From: an uncultured Dorea sp.
GTDB taxonomy: Bacteria > Bacillota > Clostridia > Lachnospirales > Lachnospiraceae
Direction: 5' to 3'
Assembly (NCBI GenBank): GCA_910578455.1
Contig: CAJTQA010000012.1
Location: 1 to 64,000 of the forward strand
Length of the DNA stretch: 64,000 nt
Shown: positions 1 through 8,388 of the stretch, in pieces
Position numbering within the stretch: the stretch's first letter is position 1
How the letters are laid out: each line of letters opens with the position of its first letter
Translations under genes and position numbers: made by a program
The notes under the pieces: generated by a model
Databases searched by the model: none
The model's input: only the letters and a program-made list of their open reading frames with translations
Told to the model about the DNA's origin: nothing

Positions 1-454
1 TGAGAGACAGCCTGAAGAAGGAGCGGACTCTGGAGAATATGGAAGCCTTGCGGAAACTGATACTGGATGATATAATCAGTGTAATCAATGAGAATCAGCG
101 GGCAGGGAACATCACGGCAGCGGATGCGGGGAGGCTCCGGAGGCTGATTCGGAAATTATATGGGCATCTGTATGCCCATTATGAGGAATTGGCGGAAGGG
201 GGTCTGAACGATATGATGGAAGAGGCATTGATACTTGACATAGACATCATCGAGGCAGAGATAACGAAACGCGTGACGAAAGAGGTGACGAAAGAGGTCA
301 CAGAGGAAGTGACGAAGGAGGTTACAGAAGAAGTGACGAAAGAAGTCACAAATGGTGTCATCAGGAAAATCTTTCCAAGTTAAAGGATGAAAAGCAGGTT
401 ACAGAGCTTTTGGAGCTGCCGCTGGAGTTAGTTCAGAAGGCGCTTGAGACATAA
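1..454 (+). pseudogene. 3' part of a coiled-coil hypothetical gene, frameshifted near its end
   Basis: The frame is open from the left edge (position 3) so the gene starts outside the window; an internal ATG at 39 is probably not its start. It reads to a stop at 381-383. About residues 80-105 (counted from 39) are a run of VTKE/VTEE tetrad-like repeats, a helical charged linker. At the AAAA run around 366-369 a single-base shift would continue into another frame (368-454), which reads NLSKLKDEKQVTELLELPLE and ends in LVQKALET. That tail resembles the C-terminal helix-turn-helix-like end seen in Rpn/PD-(D/E)XK putative transposase-type proteins of Lachnospiraceae, preceded by similar repetitive linkers. 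I infer one ancestral gene broken by an indel. Family assignment is tentative because the N-terminal nuclease part is not in the window. Confidence 0.5.
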
Positions 455-478
455 AAAATATGTGAGAGGAGAAAGTAT

Positions 479-1171
479 ATGATAGGAATTATCGGAGCTA
501 TGGAGGAGGAAGTAGCGGCGCTGAAAGAGGCGATGGAGATTGAAGAGGTAAAGGAGATTGCGGGGATGTCGTTCTGCCAGGGCAAACTGTGCGGGAAACC
601 GGCCGTGGTTGTAAGAAGCGGGGTTGGGAAAGTCAATGCCGGGATCTGCGCGCAGATCCTTGTAGATGCTTTTGAGGCGGACGTCCTGATTAATACAGGG
701 ATTGCGGGTTCCCTGGACGCACGGCTTGACATCGGGGATATCGTGATTTCAGAGGATGCGGTACACCATGATATGGACGCTACCATTTTCGGTGATCCGG
801 CGGGATGGGTTCCGCGGATGGACACGCTTGCTTTCCCGGCGGATAAAGAGCTGGTGGAGAAGGCGAAAGAGGCTAATGAGGCGGCGAACCCGGATATACA
901 TACCTTTGTGGGCAGGGTAGCCAGCGGCGACCAGTTTATTGCATCGTCAGAAGCCAAGGACAGGATTGCGGATACGTTCCATGCGCTCTGCACGGAGATG
1001 GAAGGCGCGGGAATCGCACAGGCGGCATATCTGAACAGAGTTTCGTATGTCATAATTCGAGCCATTTCGGACAAAGCTGACAACAGCGCGTTTATGGATT
1101 ATCCAGAGTTCGAACGCCGTGCAATCGAGCGCAGCGTAAGGCTTGTGAAAGAACTGATGGCAAAACTGTAA
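479..1171 (+). CDS. mtnN: 5'-methylthioadenosine/S-adenosylhomocysteine nucleosidase
   Basis: A 230-residue cytosolic MTA/SAH nucleosidase (Pfs) of normal length. It hydrolyses methylthioadenosine and S-adenosylhomocysteine to adenine plus the thioribose moiety, feeding methionine recycling and relieving product inhibition of methyltransferases. Diagnostic pieces are the start MIGIIGAMEEEV with the catalytic glutamate, the phosphorylase-fold loop INTGIAGSLD, the VASGDQFI segment, and EMEGAGIAQ followed by RAISDKAD, which carry the ribose-binding Glu and catalytic Asp. The ATG is preceded by GAGAGGAG at good spacing. It stands alone between a broken gene and an unrelated membrane protein gene. 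Confidence 0.95.
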   Translation: MIGIIGAMEEEVAALKEAMEIEEVKEIAGMSFCQGKLCGKPAVVVRSGVGKVNAGICAQILVDAFEADVLINTGIAGSLDARLDIGDIVISEDAVHHDMDATIFGDPAGWVPRMDTLAFPADKELVEKAKEANEAANPDIHTFVGRVASGDQFIASSEAKDRIADTFHALCTEMEGAGIAQAAYLNRVSYVIIRAISDKADNSAFMDYPEFERRAIERSVRLVKELMAKL

Positions 1172-1250
1172 TATTTCTGGCAGGAAAGAATTGCAGTATT
1201 TTGACATAAAGCGACAGGACTTTGTCGTATTATGGGGAACGGATTTTATC

Positions 1251-1294
1251 GCCCTCCTTCGGAAATTAAAGTATAATTTCCGTTAAAGGAGGGC
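1251..1294 (+). promoter_or_regulatory. Hairpin that buries the ribosome binding site of the next gene
   Basis: Two stacked inverted repeats are visible. GCCCTCCTT (1251-1259) pairs with AAGGAGGGC (1286-1294) and CGGAAATTA (1260-1268) pairs with TAATTTCCG (1274-1282), leaving the loop AAGTA and a 3-base bulge. The right arm contains the whole AAGGAGG Shine-Dalgarno of the gene starting at 1302. The structure has no following T run, so I read it as a translational control element rather than an intrinsic terminator. Just upstream TTGACA (1201-1206) and a small dyad CGACA-N6-TGTCG (1212-1227) suggest a regulated promoter, although no -10 box at ideal spacing is clear. Confidence 0.55.
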
Positions 1295-1301
1295 TTGATT
1301 T

Positions 1302-2231
1302 ATGTTAAGATTAATGGTGGAAAGGCAGATAACGGTTATGGCGCTGGGGGTCTTTGCGGGAGTGGGAGTCCTGAGCAAATGCATGGTTAATGCAGTGCTG
1401 GCCCGTCTGGTGCATGGCGCAGGGAACATGAGCAAGAGCACGCATCCTCTGATGCGCCTTATGCGCGCGAAGTTTGAACATGCCTGCATGGTCAGCGAGA
1501 CAGTGGAGAATGTGGAAGTGTTTGTGGACAAGTATCTGTACGGATACAAAGTGTTTGGGATCCGGCTCCACAGCCTCAGGAGGCTGGAGAAGGCATCGGC
1601 GCTTATGTGCATCGTGACGGGGCTTTTAGGGGCTTTTTCTACATACAGTGTCTACGGGATGAATGACCTGGTGCTGCAGACAGGCGCGATAGGAGCAGGG
1701 CTGGGGATCTTAGTGTATGTGTTCCATCTGACGACCGATGAGGACTACCGTATGAAGATGGCGAGAAACTATATGGTGGATTATCTGCAGAATGTATGCC
1801 TGCGCCGTTATGAGAGGGCGTACCAGAGGGAGCTGGAAGGAAAAATGTTCAAGGCTCAGATGGAAGAGGAGCAGTTGGAAGGTGAATTTGAGGAGTCCGG
1901 CATGGAACTTTCGCCGGACGAGGCGGACATGCTGACGGAATCAGGGGATTTGCCGGAGATGCATGCGGCTGCCGGCATGGCGGCTGAGATGGCGCAGGAG
2001 CCGGATTCGCGCGCCGTGACGGAAACGGTTTCAAAGCCAGATTCTGTTGTAAATGAGCCTCAGGGAACGGTGAAACTGCATGCAGTATCGGAATTTCGCG
2101 TGCCTGAGCAGGAAAAACGTCCGGCAGGGGCGGCTGTTGAAGAAAAGAGGGAGAACCTTGAAGGAACCGAGCAGAAATATGTGGAAAAGGAGATTCGCAT
2201 CCGTCAGATACTGGAGGAGTTTATGGCTTGA
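1302..2231 (+). CDS. Uncharacterised membrane protein with acidic cytoplasmic tail
   Basis: A 309-residue protein that I do not recognise. Hydrophobic stretches occur near residues 6-28, 100-120 and 125-148, the last two forming a tight hairpin. Between the first and second lie conserved-looking basic and aromatic residues (MRLMRAKFEH, VDKYLYGYKVFG). After about residue 180 the protein becomes strongly acidic and low in complexity, then ends in a charged helix. The topology suggests a three-helix membrane anchor with a long soluble tail. It has an excellent Shine-Dalgarno, but that sequence sits in a hairpin (1251-1294). The pgi promoter overlaps its stop codon, so it is probably a monocistronic unit. 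Confidence 0.7.
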   Translation: MLRLMVERQITVMALGVFAGVGVLSKCMVNAVLARLVHGAGNMSKSTHPLMRLMRAKFEHACMVSETVENVEVFVDKYLYGYKVFGIRLHSLRRLEKASALMCIVTGLLGAFSTYSVYGMNDLVLQTGAIGAGLGILVYVFHLTTDEDYRMKMARNYMVDYLQNVCLRRYERAYQRELEGKMFKAQMEEEQLEGEFEESGMELSPDEADMLTESGDLPEMHAAAGMAAEMAQEPDSRAVTETVSKPDSVVNEPQGTVKLHAVSEFRVPEQEKRPAGAAVEEKRENLEGTEQKYVEKEIRIRQILEEFMA

Positions 2232-2256
2232 TTAAAGTGTGCTGATTTGATAAAAT
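2228..2256 (+). promoter_or_regulatory. Candidate sigma-A promoter of pgi
   Basis: TTGATT (2228-2233), a 17-base spacer and TAAAAT (2251-2256) fit a sigma-A promoter. It overlaps the stop codon of the upstream gene and would start about 50 bases before the pgi ATG. Confidence 0.55.
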
Positions 2257-2312
2257 ATATTATATATGCGTAGACATAAATATATTTTATGATGGAAGGA
2301 CGGAATTAAGCT

Positions 2313-3662
2313 ATGGCAAACAAAGTAACATTTGATTATTCGAAAGCGGCAGGATTTATCAGTGAGAATGAAGTTGCATCCATGAAAAAGATTGCGCTTC
2401 AGGCAAAGGAAGAGCTTCTCGGCAGAGAGGGCGCGGGCAATGATTTCCTTGGCTGGATCGACCTGCCGGTAGATTATGACAAGGATGAATTCGCCAGGAT
2501 CAAAGAGGCGGCAAAGAGAATCCAGGAAGATTCGGAAGTGCTGGTAGTGATCGGAATCGGCGGCTCCTACCTGGGAGCGAGGGCTGCCATTGAGTTCCTG
2601 CGCCATAATTTTTATAATATGGTGTCAAAAGAAGTCCGCAAGACTCCTGAGATCTATTATGCGGGAAACAGCATCAGCAGCACATACTTGAAACATCTCA
2701 TCGACGTGATCGGTGACAGGGATTTCTCGGTAAACATCATTTCCAAATCCGGAACCACTACGGAGCCGGCAATTGCTTTCCGAGTGTTCAAGGCTATGCT
2801 TGAGGAGAAATATGGAAAAGAAGGCGCTGCAAAGAGGATTTACGCGACTACGGATAAAGCAAGGGGAGCGCTTAAAGGACTGGCGGACGAAGAGGGGTAT
2901 GAAGAGTTTGTAGTGCCGGACGACGTGGGAGGACGTTTCTCCGTACTGACGGCGGTAGGCCTTCTTCCAATCGCGGTAAGCGGCGCTGATATTGACAAGC
3001 TGATGGCAGGCGCGGCATCGGGAAGAGAGATGGCGATTAACAATGCGTTTGAGGACAACGATGCACTGAAATATGCGGCGATTCGCAACATTCTCCTCAG
3101 GAAGGGCAAAGGAGTGGAGATTCTGGCCAATTATGAGCCAAGCCTGCATTATGTGTCCGAGTGGTGGAAACAGCTCTACGGCGAGAGCGAAGGAAAAGAC
3201 CAGAAGGGCATCTTTCCGGCATCCGTAGACCTTACGACAGACCTTCACTCCATGGGGCAGTTTATCCAGGACGGCAGCCGCATCATGTATGAGACGGTGC
3301 TTTGCGTGGAGGAATCATCAGAAGAGATTATTATCGGTAAGGAACCGGTAGACCTTGACGGGCTGAACTACCTTGCAGGAAAGAATGTAGACTTTGTAAA
3401 TAAGAGCGCTATGAACGGAACAATACTTGCCCACACGGACGGCAATGTGCCGAACCTTCTCATCAACATCCCGGCGCAGGATGAGTACTCTCTTGGGCAG
3501 CTGTTCTATATGTTTGAGTTTGCGTGCGGCGTGAGCGGATATATATTGGGCGTGAACCCGTTTAACCAGCCGGGAGTCGAAAGTTACAAGAGAAATATGT
3601 TTGCACTGCTTGGCAAGCCGGGCTTTGAAAGTGAGAGGGAAGAGCTTCTCAAGAGGCTGTAA
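2313..3662 (+). CDS. pgi: Glucose-6-phosphate isomerase
   Basis: A 449-residue phosphoglucose isomerase of the short Firmicute type. It interconverts glucose-6-phosphate and fructose-6-phosphate in cytosolic glycolysis and gluconeogenesis. Visible signatures are VVIGIGGSYLGARA in the substrate-phosphate loop, the SKSGTTTEPA loop, and GGRFSVLTAVGLLP, which corresponds to the PGI signature. EEIIIGKEPVDLDGLNYLAGK and the GVESYKRNMFALLGKPG end are also typical. The ATG is preceded only by a loosely spaced GGAAGGA. Its stop overlaps the next ATG by one base (TAATG), so the PLP-enzyme gene is probably translationally coupled. Confidence 0.96.
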   Translation: MANKVTFDYSKAAGFISENEVASMKKIALQAKEELLGREGAGNDFLGWIDLPVDYDKDEFARIKEAAKRIQEDSEVLVVIGIGGSYLGARAAIEFLRHNFYNMVSKEVRKTPEIYYAGNSISSTYLKHLIDVIGDRDFSVNIISKSGTTTEPAIAFRVFKAMLEEKYGKEGAAKRIYATTDKARGALKGLADEEGYEEFVVPDDVGGRFSVLTAVGLLPIAVSGADIDKLMAGAASGREMAINNAFEDNDALKYAAIRNILLRKGKGVEILANYEPSLHYVSEWWKQLYGESEGKDQKGIFPASVDLTTDLHSMGQFIQDGSRIMYETVLCVEESSEEIIIGKEPVDLDGLNYLAGKNVDFVNKSAMNGTILAHTDGNVPNLLINIPAQDEYSLGQLFYMFEFACGVSGYILGVNPFNQPGVESYKRNMFALLGKPGFESEREELLKRL

Positions 3663-5077
3663 TGAGCGGATTGTATGAAAAACTTGAAATGTACGGGTGT
3701 TCGGACTATTATGGTTTCCATATGCCCGGGCATAAGAGGCGCCTGGTGGGAAAACAGGCAGGCGCAGAGCTCCCCTACAGGATGGACATTACGGAGATTG
3801 AGGGGTTTGACGATCTCCATCATGCCTGCGGGATATTAAAAGAAGCCCAGGAGCGGGCGGCAAGAGTGTTCGGCGCAGACGAGACGCATTTTCTTGTGAA
3901 CGGCAGCACTGCCGGGATACTGAGCGCTGTATGCGGAGCGACGGAAAAAGGGGATACCATACTTGTGGCAAGAAATTGCCACAAGTCTGTGTATCATGCA
4001 ATGTATTTGAACGAGCTTAAGCCTGTTTACCTGTATCCGGGCTTTGACAGGGAATCCGGCTTAAACACCCGGATTGACCCGGAGGACGTAAGGGAGGCGC
4101 TGAGGCGCGACGGGAGCATCCGGGCGGTAGTCATCGTGTCTCCGACCTACGACGGGGTTGTATCGGATGTGGAGGCGATTGGGGAGGCGGCCCATGAAAA
4201 AGGCGTGCCCCTTATCGTGGATGAGGCGCACGGGGCGCATTTTGGATTTCACCCGGCATTTTTTCCCAATTCCAATGCCAGGGGCGCGGACGTGGTCATC
4301 CACAGCGTGCATAAGACGCTGCCCTCGCTTACGCAGACTGCGCTCCTCCATATGAACGGCCGGCTGGCTGACCGAAAAAAAATCAGAAAATATCTGGATA
4401 TGCTGCAAAGTTCCAGTCCATCCTATATACTGATGGCAAGCATTGACCGGTGCGTCCGCCTGATGGAAAAGGAGGCGCGGGAAATATTCCCTCCATATGT
4501 GGAGATGCTTTTTGAGACCCGGAGGCGGCTTTCGGAACTTCGGCATATGCGGCTCATTGAAAGAGAGGACTGCGATAAGTCTAAAATTGTAATATCGGTA
4601 AAAGATGCGGACATTTCGGCAAGGGAGCTTTATGAAAGGCTGCATCGCAGGCACCGTCTGCAGCTTGAGATGGCGGCGGGAACTTATGTCCTTGCCATGA
4701 CGGCGGCGGGAGATACAAAAGAGGGCATGGAACGGTTGACAGATGCCTTGCTTTTGATTGATAATGAGATAGGGTTAAAAAAGACAGATGACTTCCGGCC
4801 TCCCGGGCATGGAATGCCGCGGCTTGAGACCGCCTGCTCCCTTTCCAGAGCAGAGGGAAGGGAAAAGGACGAAAAGGAGTATGTGCCCTGGGAAAGATGC
4901 GCGGGGCGCGTTTCGGCGGAGTACGCATACCTTTACCCGCCGGGAATCCCTCTGGCTGTGCCGGGGGAGCGGCTGACGGAAGAGGCGGCAGAAAGCCTCT
5001 GCTGGTATATGCGGCAGGGATATTCTGTGGAAGGACTAAAGAGAGAAAGATACATTGAGGTTTTAATCAATGAATAA
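3662..5077 (+). CDS. PLP-dependent Orn/Lys/Arg decarboxylase-family protein (YaaO-like)
   Basis: A 471-residue fold-type I PLP enzyme of the ornithine/lysine/arginine decarboxylase family. The N-terminus reads FHMPGHKRR, typical of the group. The PLP site is seen as VDEAHGAHFGF and the lysine motif as HSVHKTLPSLTQTALLH, where the lysine should form the Schiff base. A C-terminal domain carries PPGIPLAVPGE. Length and position before a nucleotide-kinase-type gene and holB match B. subtilis yaaO, whose substrate is not firmly known, so naming it arginine or lysine decarboxylase would be over-reading. It overlaps pgi by one base and overlaps the next gene by eight bases. Confidence 0.88.
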   Translation: MSGLYEKLEMYGCSDYYGFHMPGHKRRLVGKQAGAELPYRMDITEIEGFDDLHHACGILKEAQERAARVFGADETHFLVNGSTAGILSAVCGATEKGDTILVARNCHKSVYHAMYLNELKPVYLYPGFDRESGLNTRIDPEDVREALRRDGSIRAVVIVSPTYDGVVSDVEAIGEAAHEKGVPLIVDEAHGAHFGFHPAFFPNSNARGADVVIHSVHKTLPSLTQTALLHMNGRLADRKKIRKYLDMLQSSSPSYILMASIDRCVRLMEKEAREIFPPYVEMLFETRRRLSELRHMRLIEREDCDKSKIVISVKDADISARELYERLHRRHRLQLEMAAGTYVLAMTAAGDTKEGMERLTDALLLIDNEIGLKKTDDFRPPGHGMPRLETACSLSRAEGREKDEKEYVPWERCAGRVSAEYAYLYPPGIPLAVPGERLTEEAAESLCWYMRQGYSVEGLKRERYIEVLINE

Positions 5078-5657
5078 GATATATTGTATCATGGGGAAGA
5101 GCTCTTCCGGGAAAGATACGCTGTATAAGGAACTGACGGCCCAGATTCCGGGGCTTAAGACGGTCACGCCCTATACGACCCGCCCGATACGGGAGGGCGA
5201 ATCGAACGGGGTGGAGTATCATTTTGTGACGGAGGAGGAGCTTTTCAGGTACGGCGCAGAAGGAAAGCTTATTGAGCTCAGGACGTACCATACGGCGTGC
5301 GGCGACTGGCACTATGCGACGGTGGACGACGGGCAGATAGATTTTTCCGGGGCGGATTACATCGTGATCGGCACGCTTGCGTCATATGAAAAAATGAGGG
5401 AATATTATGGGGAGGGCAAAGTCGTTCCCCTGTATATAGAAGTGGATGACGCAGACCGGCTTATCCGTGCGGTTGAGCGGGAGAGGCGGCAGGATGCGCC
5501 CAGGTATGACGAGCTTTGCAGGAGGTTTCTGGCGGACAAGGAGGATTTTTCCGAAGACAACCTGCTGAAAGCAGGAATCACCAGAAGATACTACAATACA
5601 GATAAGGCGCAATGCCTAGATGAGATAAAAAGGGAGATACGACATGGGAAGCTTTAA
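5070..5657 (+). CDS. Guanylate kinase-like P-loop protein
   Basis: A 195-residue protein of guanylate-kinase fold. The P-loop is GKSSSGKDT near residues 9-17. The GMP-binding segment TPYTTRPIREGE and the motif GVEYHFVTEEE keep the arginines and tyrosine expected of Gmk, and LIELRTY keeps the acidic residue. The lid-side part is divergent: where Gmk usually has a Tyr-Gly pair this protein reads CGDWHYATVDD. It could be a diverged (d)GMP kinase or a paralogue with changed specificity. It lies exactly where B. subtilis has tmk, between the yaaO-type gene and holB, and overlaps both neighbours, so it is co-transcribed with replication genes. Confidence 0.82.
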   Translation: MNKIYCIMGKSSSGKDTLYKELTAQIPGLKTVTPYTTRPIREGESNGVEYHFVTEEELFRYGAEGKLIELRTYHTACGDWHYATVDDGQIDFSGADYIVIGTLASYEKMREYYGEGKVVPLYIEVDDADRLIRAVERERRQDAPRYDELCRRFLADKEDFSEDNLLKAGITRRYYNTDKAQCLDEIKREIRHGKL

Positions 5658-6633
5658 AGACGTGGTTGGACACAAAGATATAACCCGGTATATAAGGAAT
5701 GCGGTGTCGATGGACAGGGTATCGCATGCATATATTATGAATGGCGCAAGAGGCTCGGGCAAGAAGATGCTGGCGAGTCTTTTTGCCATGACCTTGCTGT
5801 GCGAGAAGAAAGGGCCGGAGCCGTGCAATACATGCCACTCCTGCAGGCAGGCCAACAGCGGGAACCACCCGGACATTATATGGGTGACCCATGAAAAGCC
5901 CAATTTTATCGGTGTGGACGACATCCGCAGGCAGGTAAACGGCACGGTTGCCATCAGGCCTTATCAGGGCCCGTATAAAGTATACATTATAGACCATGCG
6001 GAGCTTATGAGGCCGGAGGCGCAGAATGCTCTGCTGAAGACCATTGAGGAACCGCCAGAGTATGCGGTGGTCATCCTTCTTACGGAGAATGCGGAGATGC
6101 TCCTCCCGACGATAAATTCAAGGTGCGTCATGCTGAAACTCCGCAACATTAAGGACACGCTGATCCGGAAATACCTGATGGAGGTGCTTGAGGTGCCGGA
6201 TTACAAGGCGGCGGTCTGCACGGCGTTTGCCCAGGGAAATATGGGGCGGGCGATCATGCTTGTCAACTCGGAGCATTTTAACGAGATTAAGGACGAGGCG
6301 GTCCAGCTGTTAAAATATATCCGGGAGATGGAGCTTTCGGATGTCATCACGGCTGTAGGCGACATTACGAAATATAAGCTGGAGATTACGGACTACCTGG
6401 ACATCATTATGATCTGGTACAGGGATGTCCTGATGTACAAAGCGACAAAAGATATCGAGAAGGTCATTTTCAGGGATCAGGTAAAATATATCAGGGAACA
6501 GGCGATGACAAGCTCCTACGAGGGAATTGAGACGATCATAGATGGTGTGGAGAAAGCAAAGGCAAGGATTCGCGCCAATGTGAATTTTGAGCTTGCGATG
6601 GAGCTTTTGTTCCTGACTATAAAGGAGAATTAA
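5644..6633 (+). CDS. holB: DNA polymerase III delta' subunit
   Basis: A 329-residue clamp-loader subunit. The AAA+ N-terminus reads HAYIMNGARGSGKKMLASLFA, followed by the zinc-binding cluster C-x8-C-x2-C-x2-C shape (CEKKGPEPCNTCHSC). Further on come YKVYIIDHAELMRPEAQNAL in the Walker B region, KTIEEPPE, and the sensor segment SRC. In the clamp loader it opens the beta clamp together with DnaX and HolA at the replication fork. The start overlaps the preceding kinase-like gene by 14 bases, and the stop is four bases before the next ATG, so this is a tight operon. Confidence 0.93.
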   Translation: MGSFKDVVGHKDITRYIRNAVSMDRVSHAYIMNGARGSGKKMLASLFAMTLLCEKKGPEPCNTCHSCRQANSGNHPDIIWVTHEKPNFIGVDDIRRQVNGTVAIRPYQGPYKVYIIDHAELMRPEAQNALLKTIEEPPEYAVVILLTENAEMLLPTINSRCVMLKLRNIKDTLIRKYLMEVLEVPDYKAAVCTAFAQGNMGRAIMLVNSEHFNEIKDEAVQLLKYIREMELSDVITAVGDITKYKLEITDYLDIIMIWYRDVLMYKATKDIEKVIFRDQVKYIREQAMTSSYEGIETIIDGVEKAKARIRANVNFELAMELLFLTIKEN

Positions 6634-6636
6634 CAG

Positions 6637-7548
6637 ATGACGAAGATAATAGGGGTAAGATTCAGGCCGGCGGGAAAGATTTATTTTTTTGCGCCGGGGA
6701 AACTGGATGTAAAAAGCGGGGATAAGGTAATCGTGGAGACGGCCCGCGGAGTGGAATTCGGTTCGGTTGTGACGGGGCCGAAGGACGTTCCGGACGAGGA
6801 GATTACCCTGCCGCTCAAGCAGGTGATTCGTGTCGCCACGGAAGAGGACAGGAAAAAAGAGGAGAAAAACCGCGAAAAGGAAAAAGAAGCCTTTGATATC
6901 TGCCTGGAGAAGATACGCAAGCACGGGCTTGAGATGAAACTGATTGACGCGGAGTACACCTTTGACAATAATAAAGTGCTTTTTTACTTTACGGCTGACG
7001 GGAGGATTGACTTCCGGGAGCTGGTAAAGGATCTCGCCAGCGTGTTCCGGACGAGGATCGAGCTGCGCCAGATCGGTGTCCGGGATGAGACGAAGATACG
7101 GGGCGGCATCGGCATTTGCGGAAGGGGGCTTTGCTGCCACACATATCTGTCGGAGTTTGCGCCGGTATCCATCAAGATGGCGAAAGAGCAGAACCTGTCT
7201 CTGAATCCCAGCAAGATATCCGGCGTGTGCGGGAGGCTCATGTGCTGCCTGACCAATGAAGAGGAGACTTATGAGGAGCTGAACAGCCGTCTGCCAAGCA
7301 ACGGGGATTTTGTGACGACGCCGGAGGGGCTTAAGGGAGACGTGCAGTCGGTAAATGTGCTCCGCCAGCTTGTCAAGGTTATCGTGACTCTTGATAATGA
7401 CGAGAAGGAGATACGGGAGTACAAGGCATCCGAACTTAAGTTTAAGCCTAAGAGGCGGAAGAAGGAAGTAAAGCTCTCGAAAGAAGAGATGGAAGAGCTT
7501 AAGAACCTGGAGGGAAAGACAGGAGATTCCAGGCTGGATGCAAATTAG
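6637..7548 (+). CDS. ricT: PSP1-domain protein RicT (YaaT)
   Basis: A 303-residue PSP1 C-terminal-domain protein. The signature is GIGICGRGLCCHTYL followed by CGRLMCCLTNE, which supply the conserved cysteines. In B. subtilis RicT forms the FeS-binding RicA-RicF-RicT complex that acts on RNase Y-dependent mRNA maturation and influences sporulation and competence. RicA and RicF partners are not next to it here. The order holB-ricT-methyltransferase-rsmI is that of B. subtilis holB-yaaT-yabB-yabC, with yabA and yazA absent. The C-terminal about 50 residues are a lysine- and glutamate-rich tail. Confidence 0.93.
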   Translation: MTKIIGVRFRPAGKIYFFAPGKLDVKSGDKVIVETARGVEFGSVVTGPKDVPDEEITLPLKQVIRVATEEDRKKEEKNREKEKEAFDICLEKIRKHGLEMKLIDAEYTFDNNKVLFYFTADGRIDFRELVKDLASVFRTRIELRQIGVRDETKIRGGIGICGRGLCCHTYLSEFAPVSIKMAKEQNLSLNPSKISGVCGRLMCCLTNEEETYEELNSRLPSNGDFVTTPEGLKGDVQSVNVLRQLVKVIVTLDNDEKEIREYKASELKFKPKRRKKEVKLSKEEMEELKNLEGKTGDSRLDAN

Positions 7549-7606
7549 GCGGCGAGGCGGGATTTGCTGCTGCGCCGTAGGATTCTGACGTAAGGATGTG
7601 GCGGTT

Positions 7607-8359
7607 ATGAGGGATAAAGCGCTGATTCGCGCAGGAGAGAGGGTTGACGACCTTCAGATAAAAGGGTATGAGATTATCCAGCATCCGGGACGTTTCTGCT
7701 TTGGCATGGACGCTGTGCTTTTGTCCTCTTTTGTGAAAGTGAAGAAAGGGGAGAAGGTTCTGGACCTGGGAACGGGTACTGGAATCCTCCCAATCCTTTT
7801 GGAGGCAAAGAATGACGGGGGGCATTATACCGGCCTTGAAATCCAGCCGGAGAGCGCGGACATGGCAAGGAGAAGCGTCTTGTACAACGGGCTGGAAGAT
7901 AAGATAAATATTGTGACAGGCGATATAAAGGAGGCGGCTCTTACGTTTGGGGCGGCCTCTTTTGAGGCTGTCACCGTGAACCCTCCCTATATGATTGGGG
8001 AGCATGGGTTGAAAAACCAGAAGGAGGCGCTTTATATCGCCCGCCATGAGGTGCTCTGCACGCTGGAGGATATCTTGCGGGAAAGCGCAAAAGTGTTGAA
8101 GGTTAAGGGAAGGTTCTATATGGTTCACAGGCCGTTTCGCATTCCGGAGATACTGACGAAGATGTGCGCCGCCGGGATTGAGCCGAAACGCATGAGGCTT
8201 GTGTATCCTTTTGTGGACAAGGAGCCGAACATGGTGCTGATCGAGGGTGCAAAAGGCGGAAATCCCCGGATGAAGGCAGAACCGCCTCTCATTGTATATG
8301 AAAGGGAAGGAAAATACACGGAGGAAGTGATGCGGATTCATCACGGGGAAAAGGACTGA
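7607..8359 (+). CDS. tRNA1(Val) (adenine(37)-N6)-methyltransferase-like enzyme (YabB/TrmN6)
   Basis: A Rossmann-fold SAM-dependent methyltransferase of about 250 residues. SAM-binding motif I is VLDLGTGTGILPILL and the adenine-N6 catalytic motif is VNPPYM, as in the TrmN6/YfiC group. It probably methylates adenine in tRNA or a similar substrate. I favour the ATG at 7607, which lies 10 bases after AAGGA; an in-frame GTG at 7598 is too close to that site. Its place between ricT and rsmI is the one held by yabB in Bacillus. Substrate identity is an inference from family and context. Confidence 0.88.
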   Translation: MRDKALIRAGERVDDLQIKGYEIIQHPGRFCFGMDAVLLSSFVKVKKGEKVLDLGTGTGILPILLEAKNDGGHYTGLEIQPESADMARRSVLYNGLEDKINIVTGDIKEAALTFGAASFEAVTVNPPYMIGEHGLKNQKEALYIARHEVLCTLEDILRESAKVLKVKGRFYMVHRPFRIPEILTKMCAAGIEPKRMRLVYPFVDKEPNMVLIEGAKGGNPRMKAEPPLIVYEREGKYTEEVMRIHHGEKD

Positions 8360-8388
8360 TATAGAATAAGGAAAGAGAGGGGAAGGCT

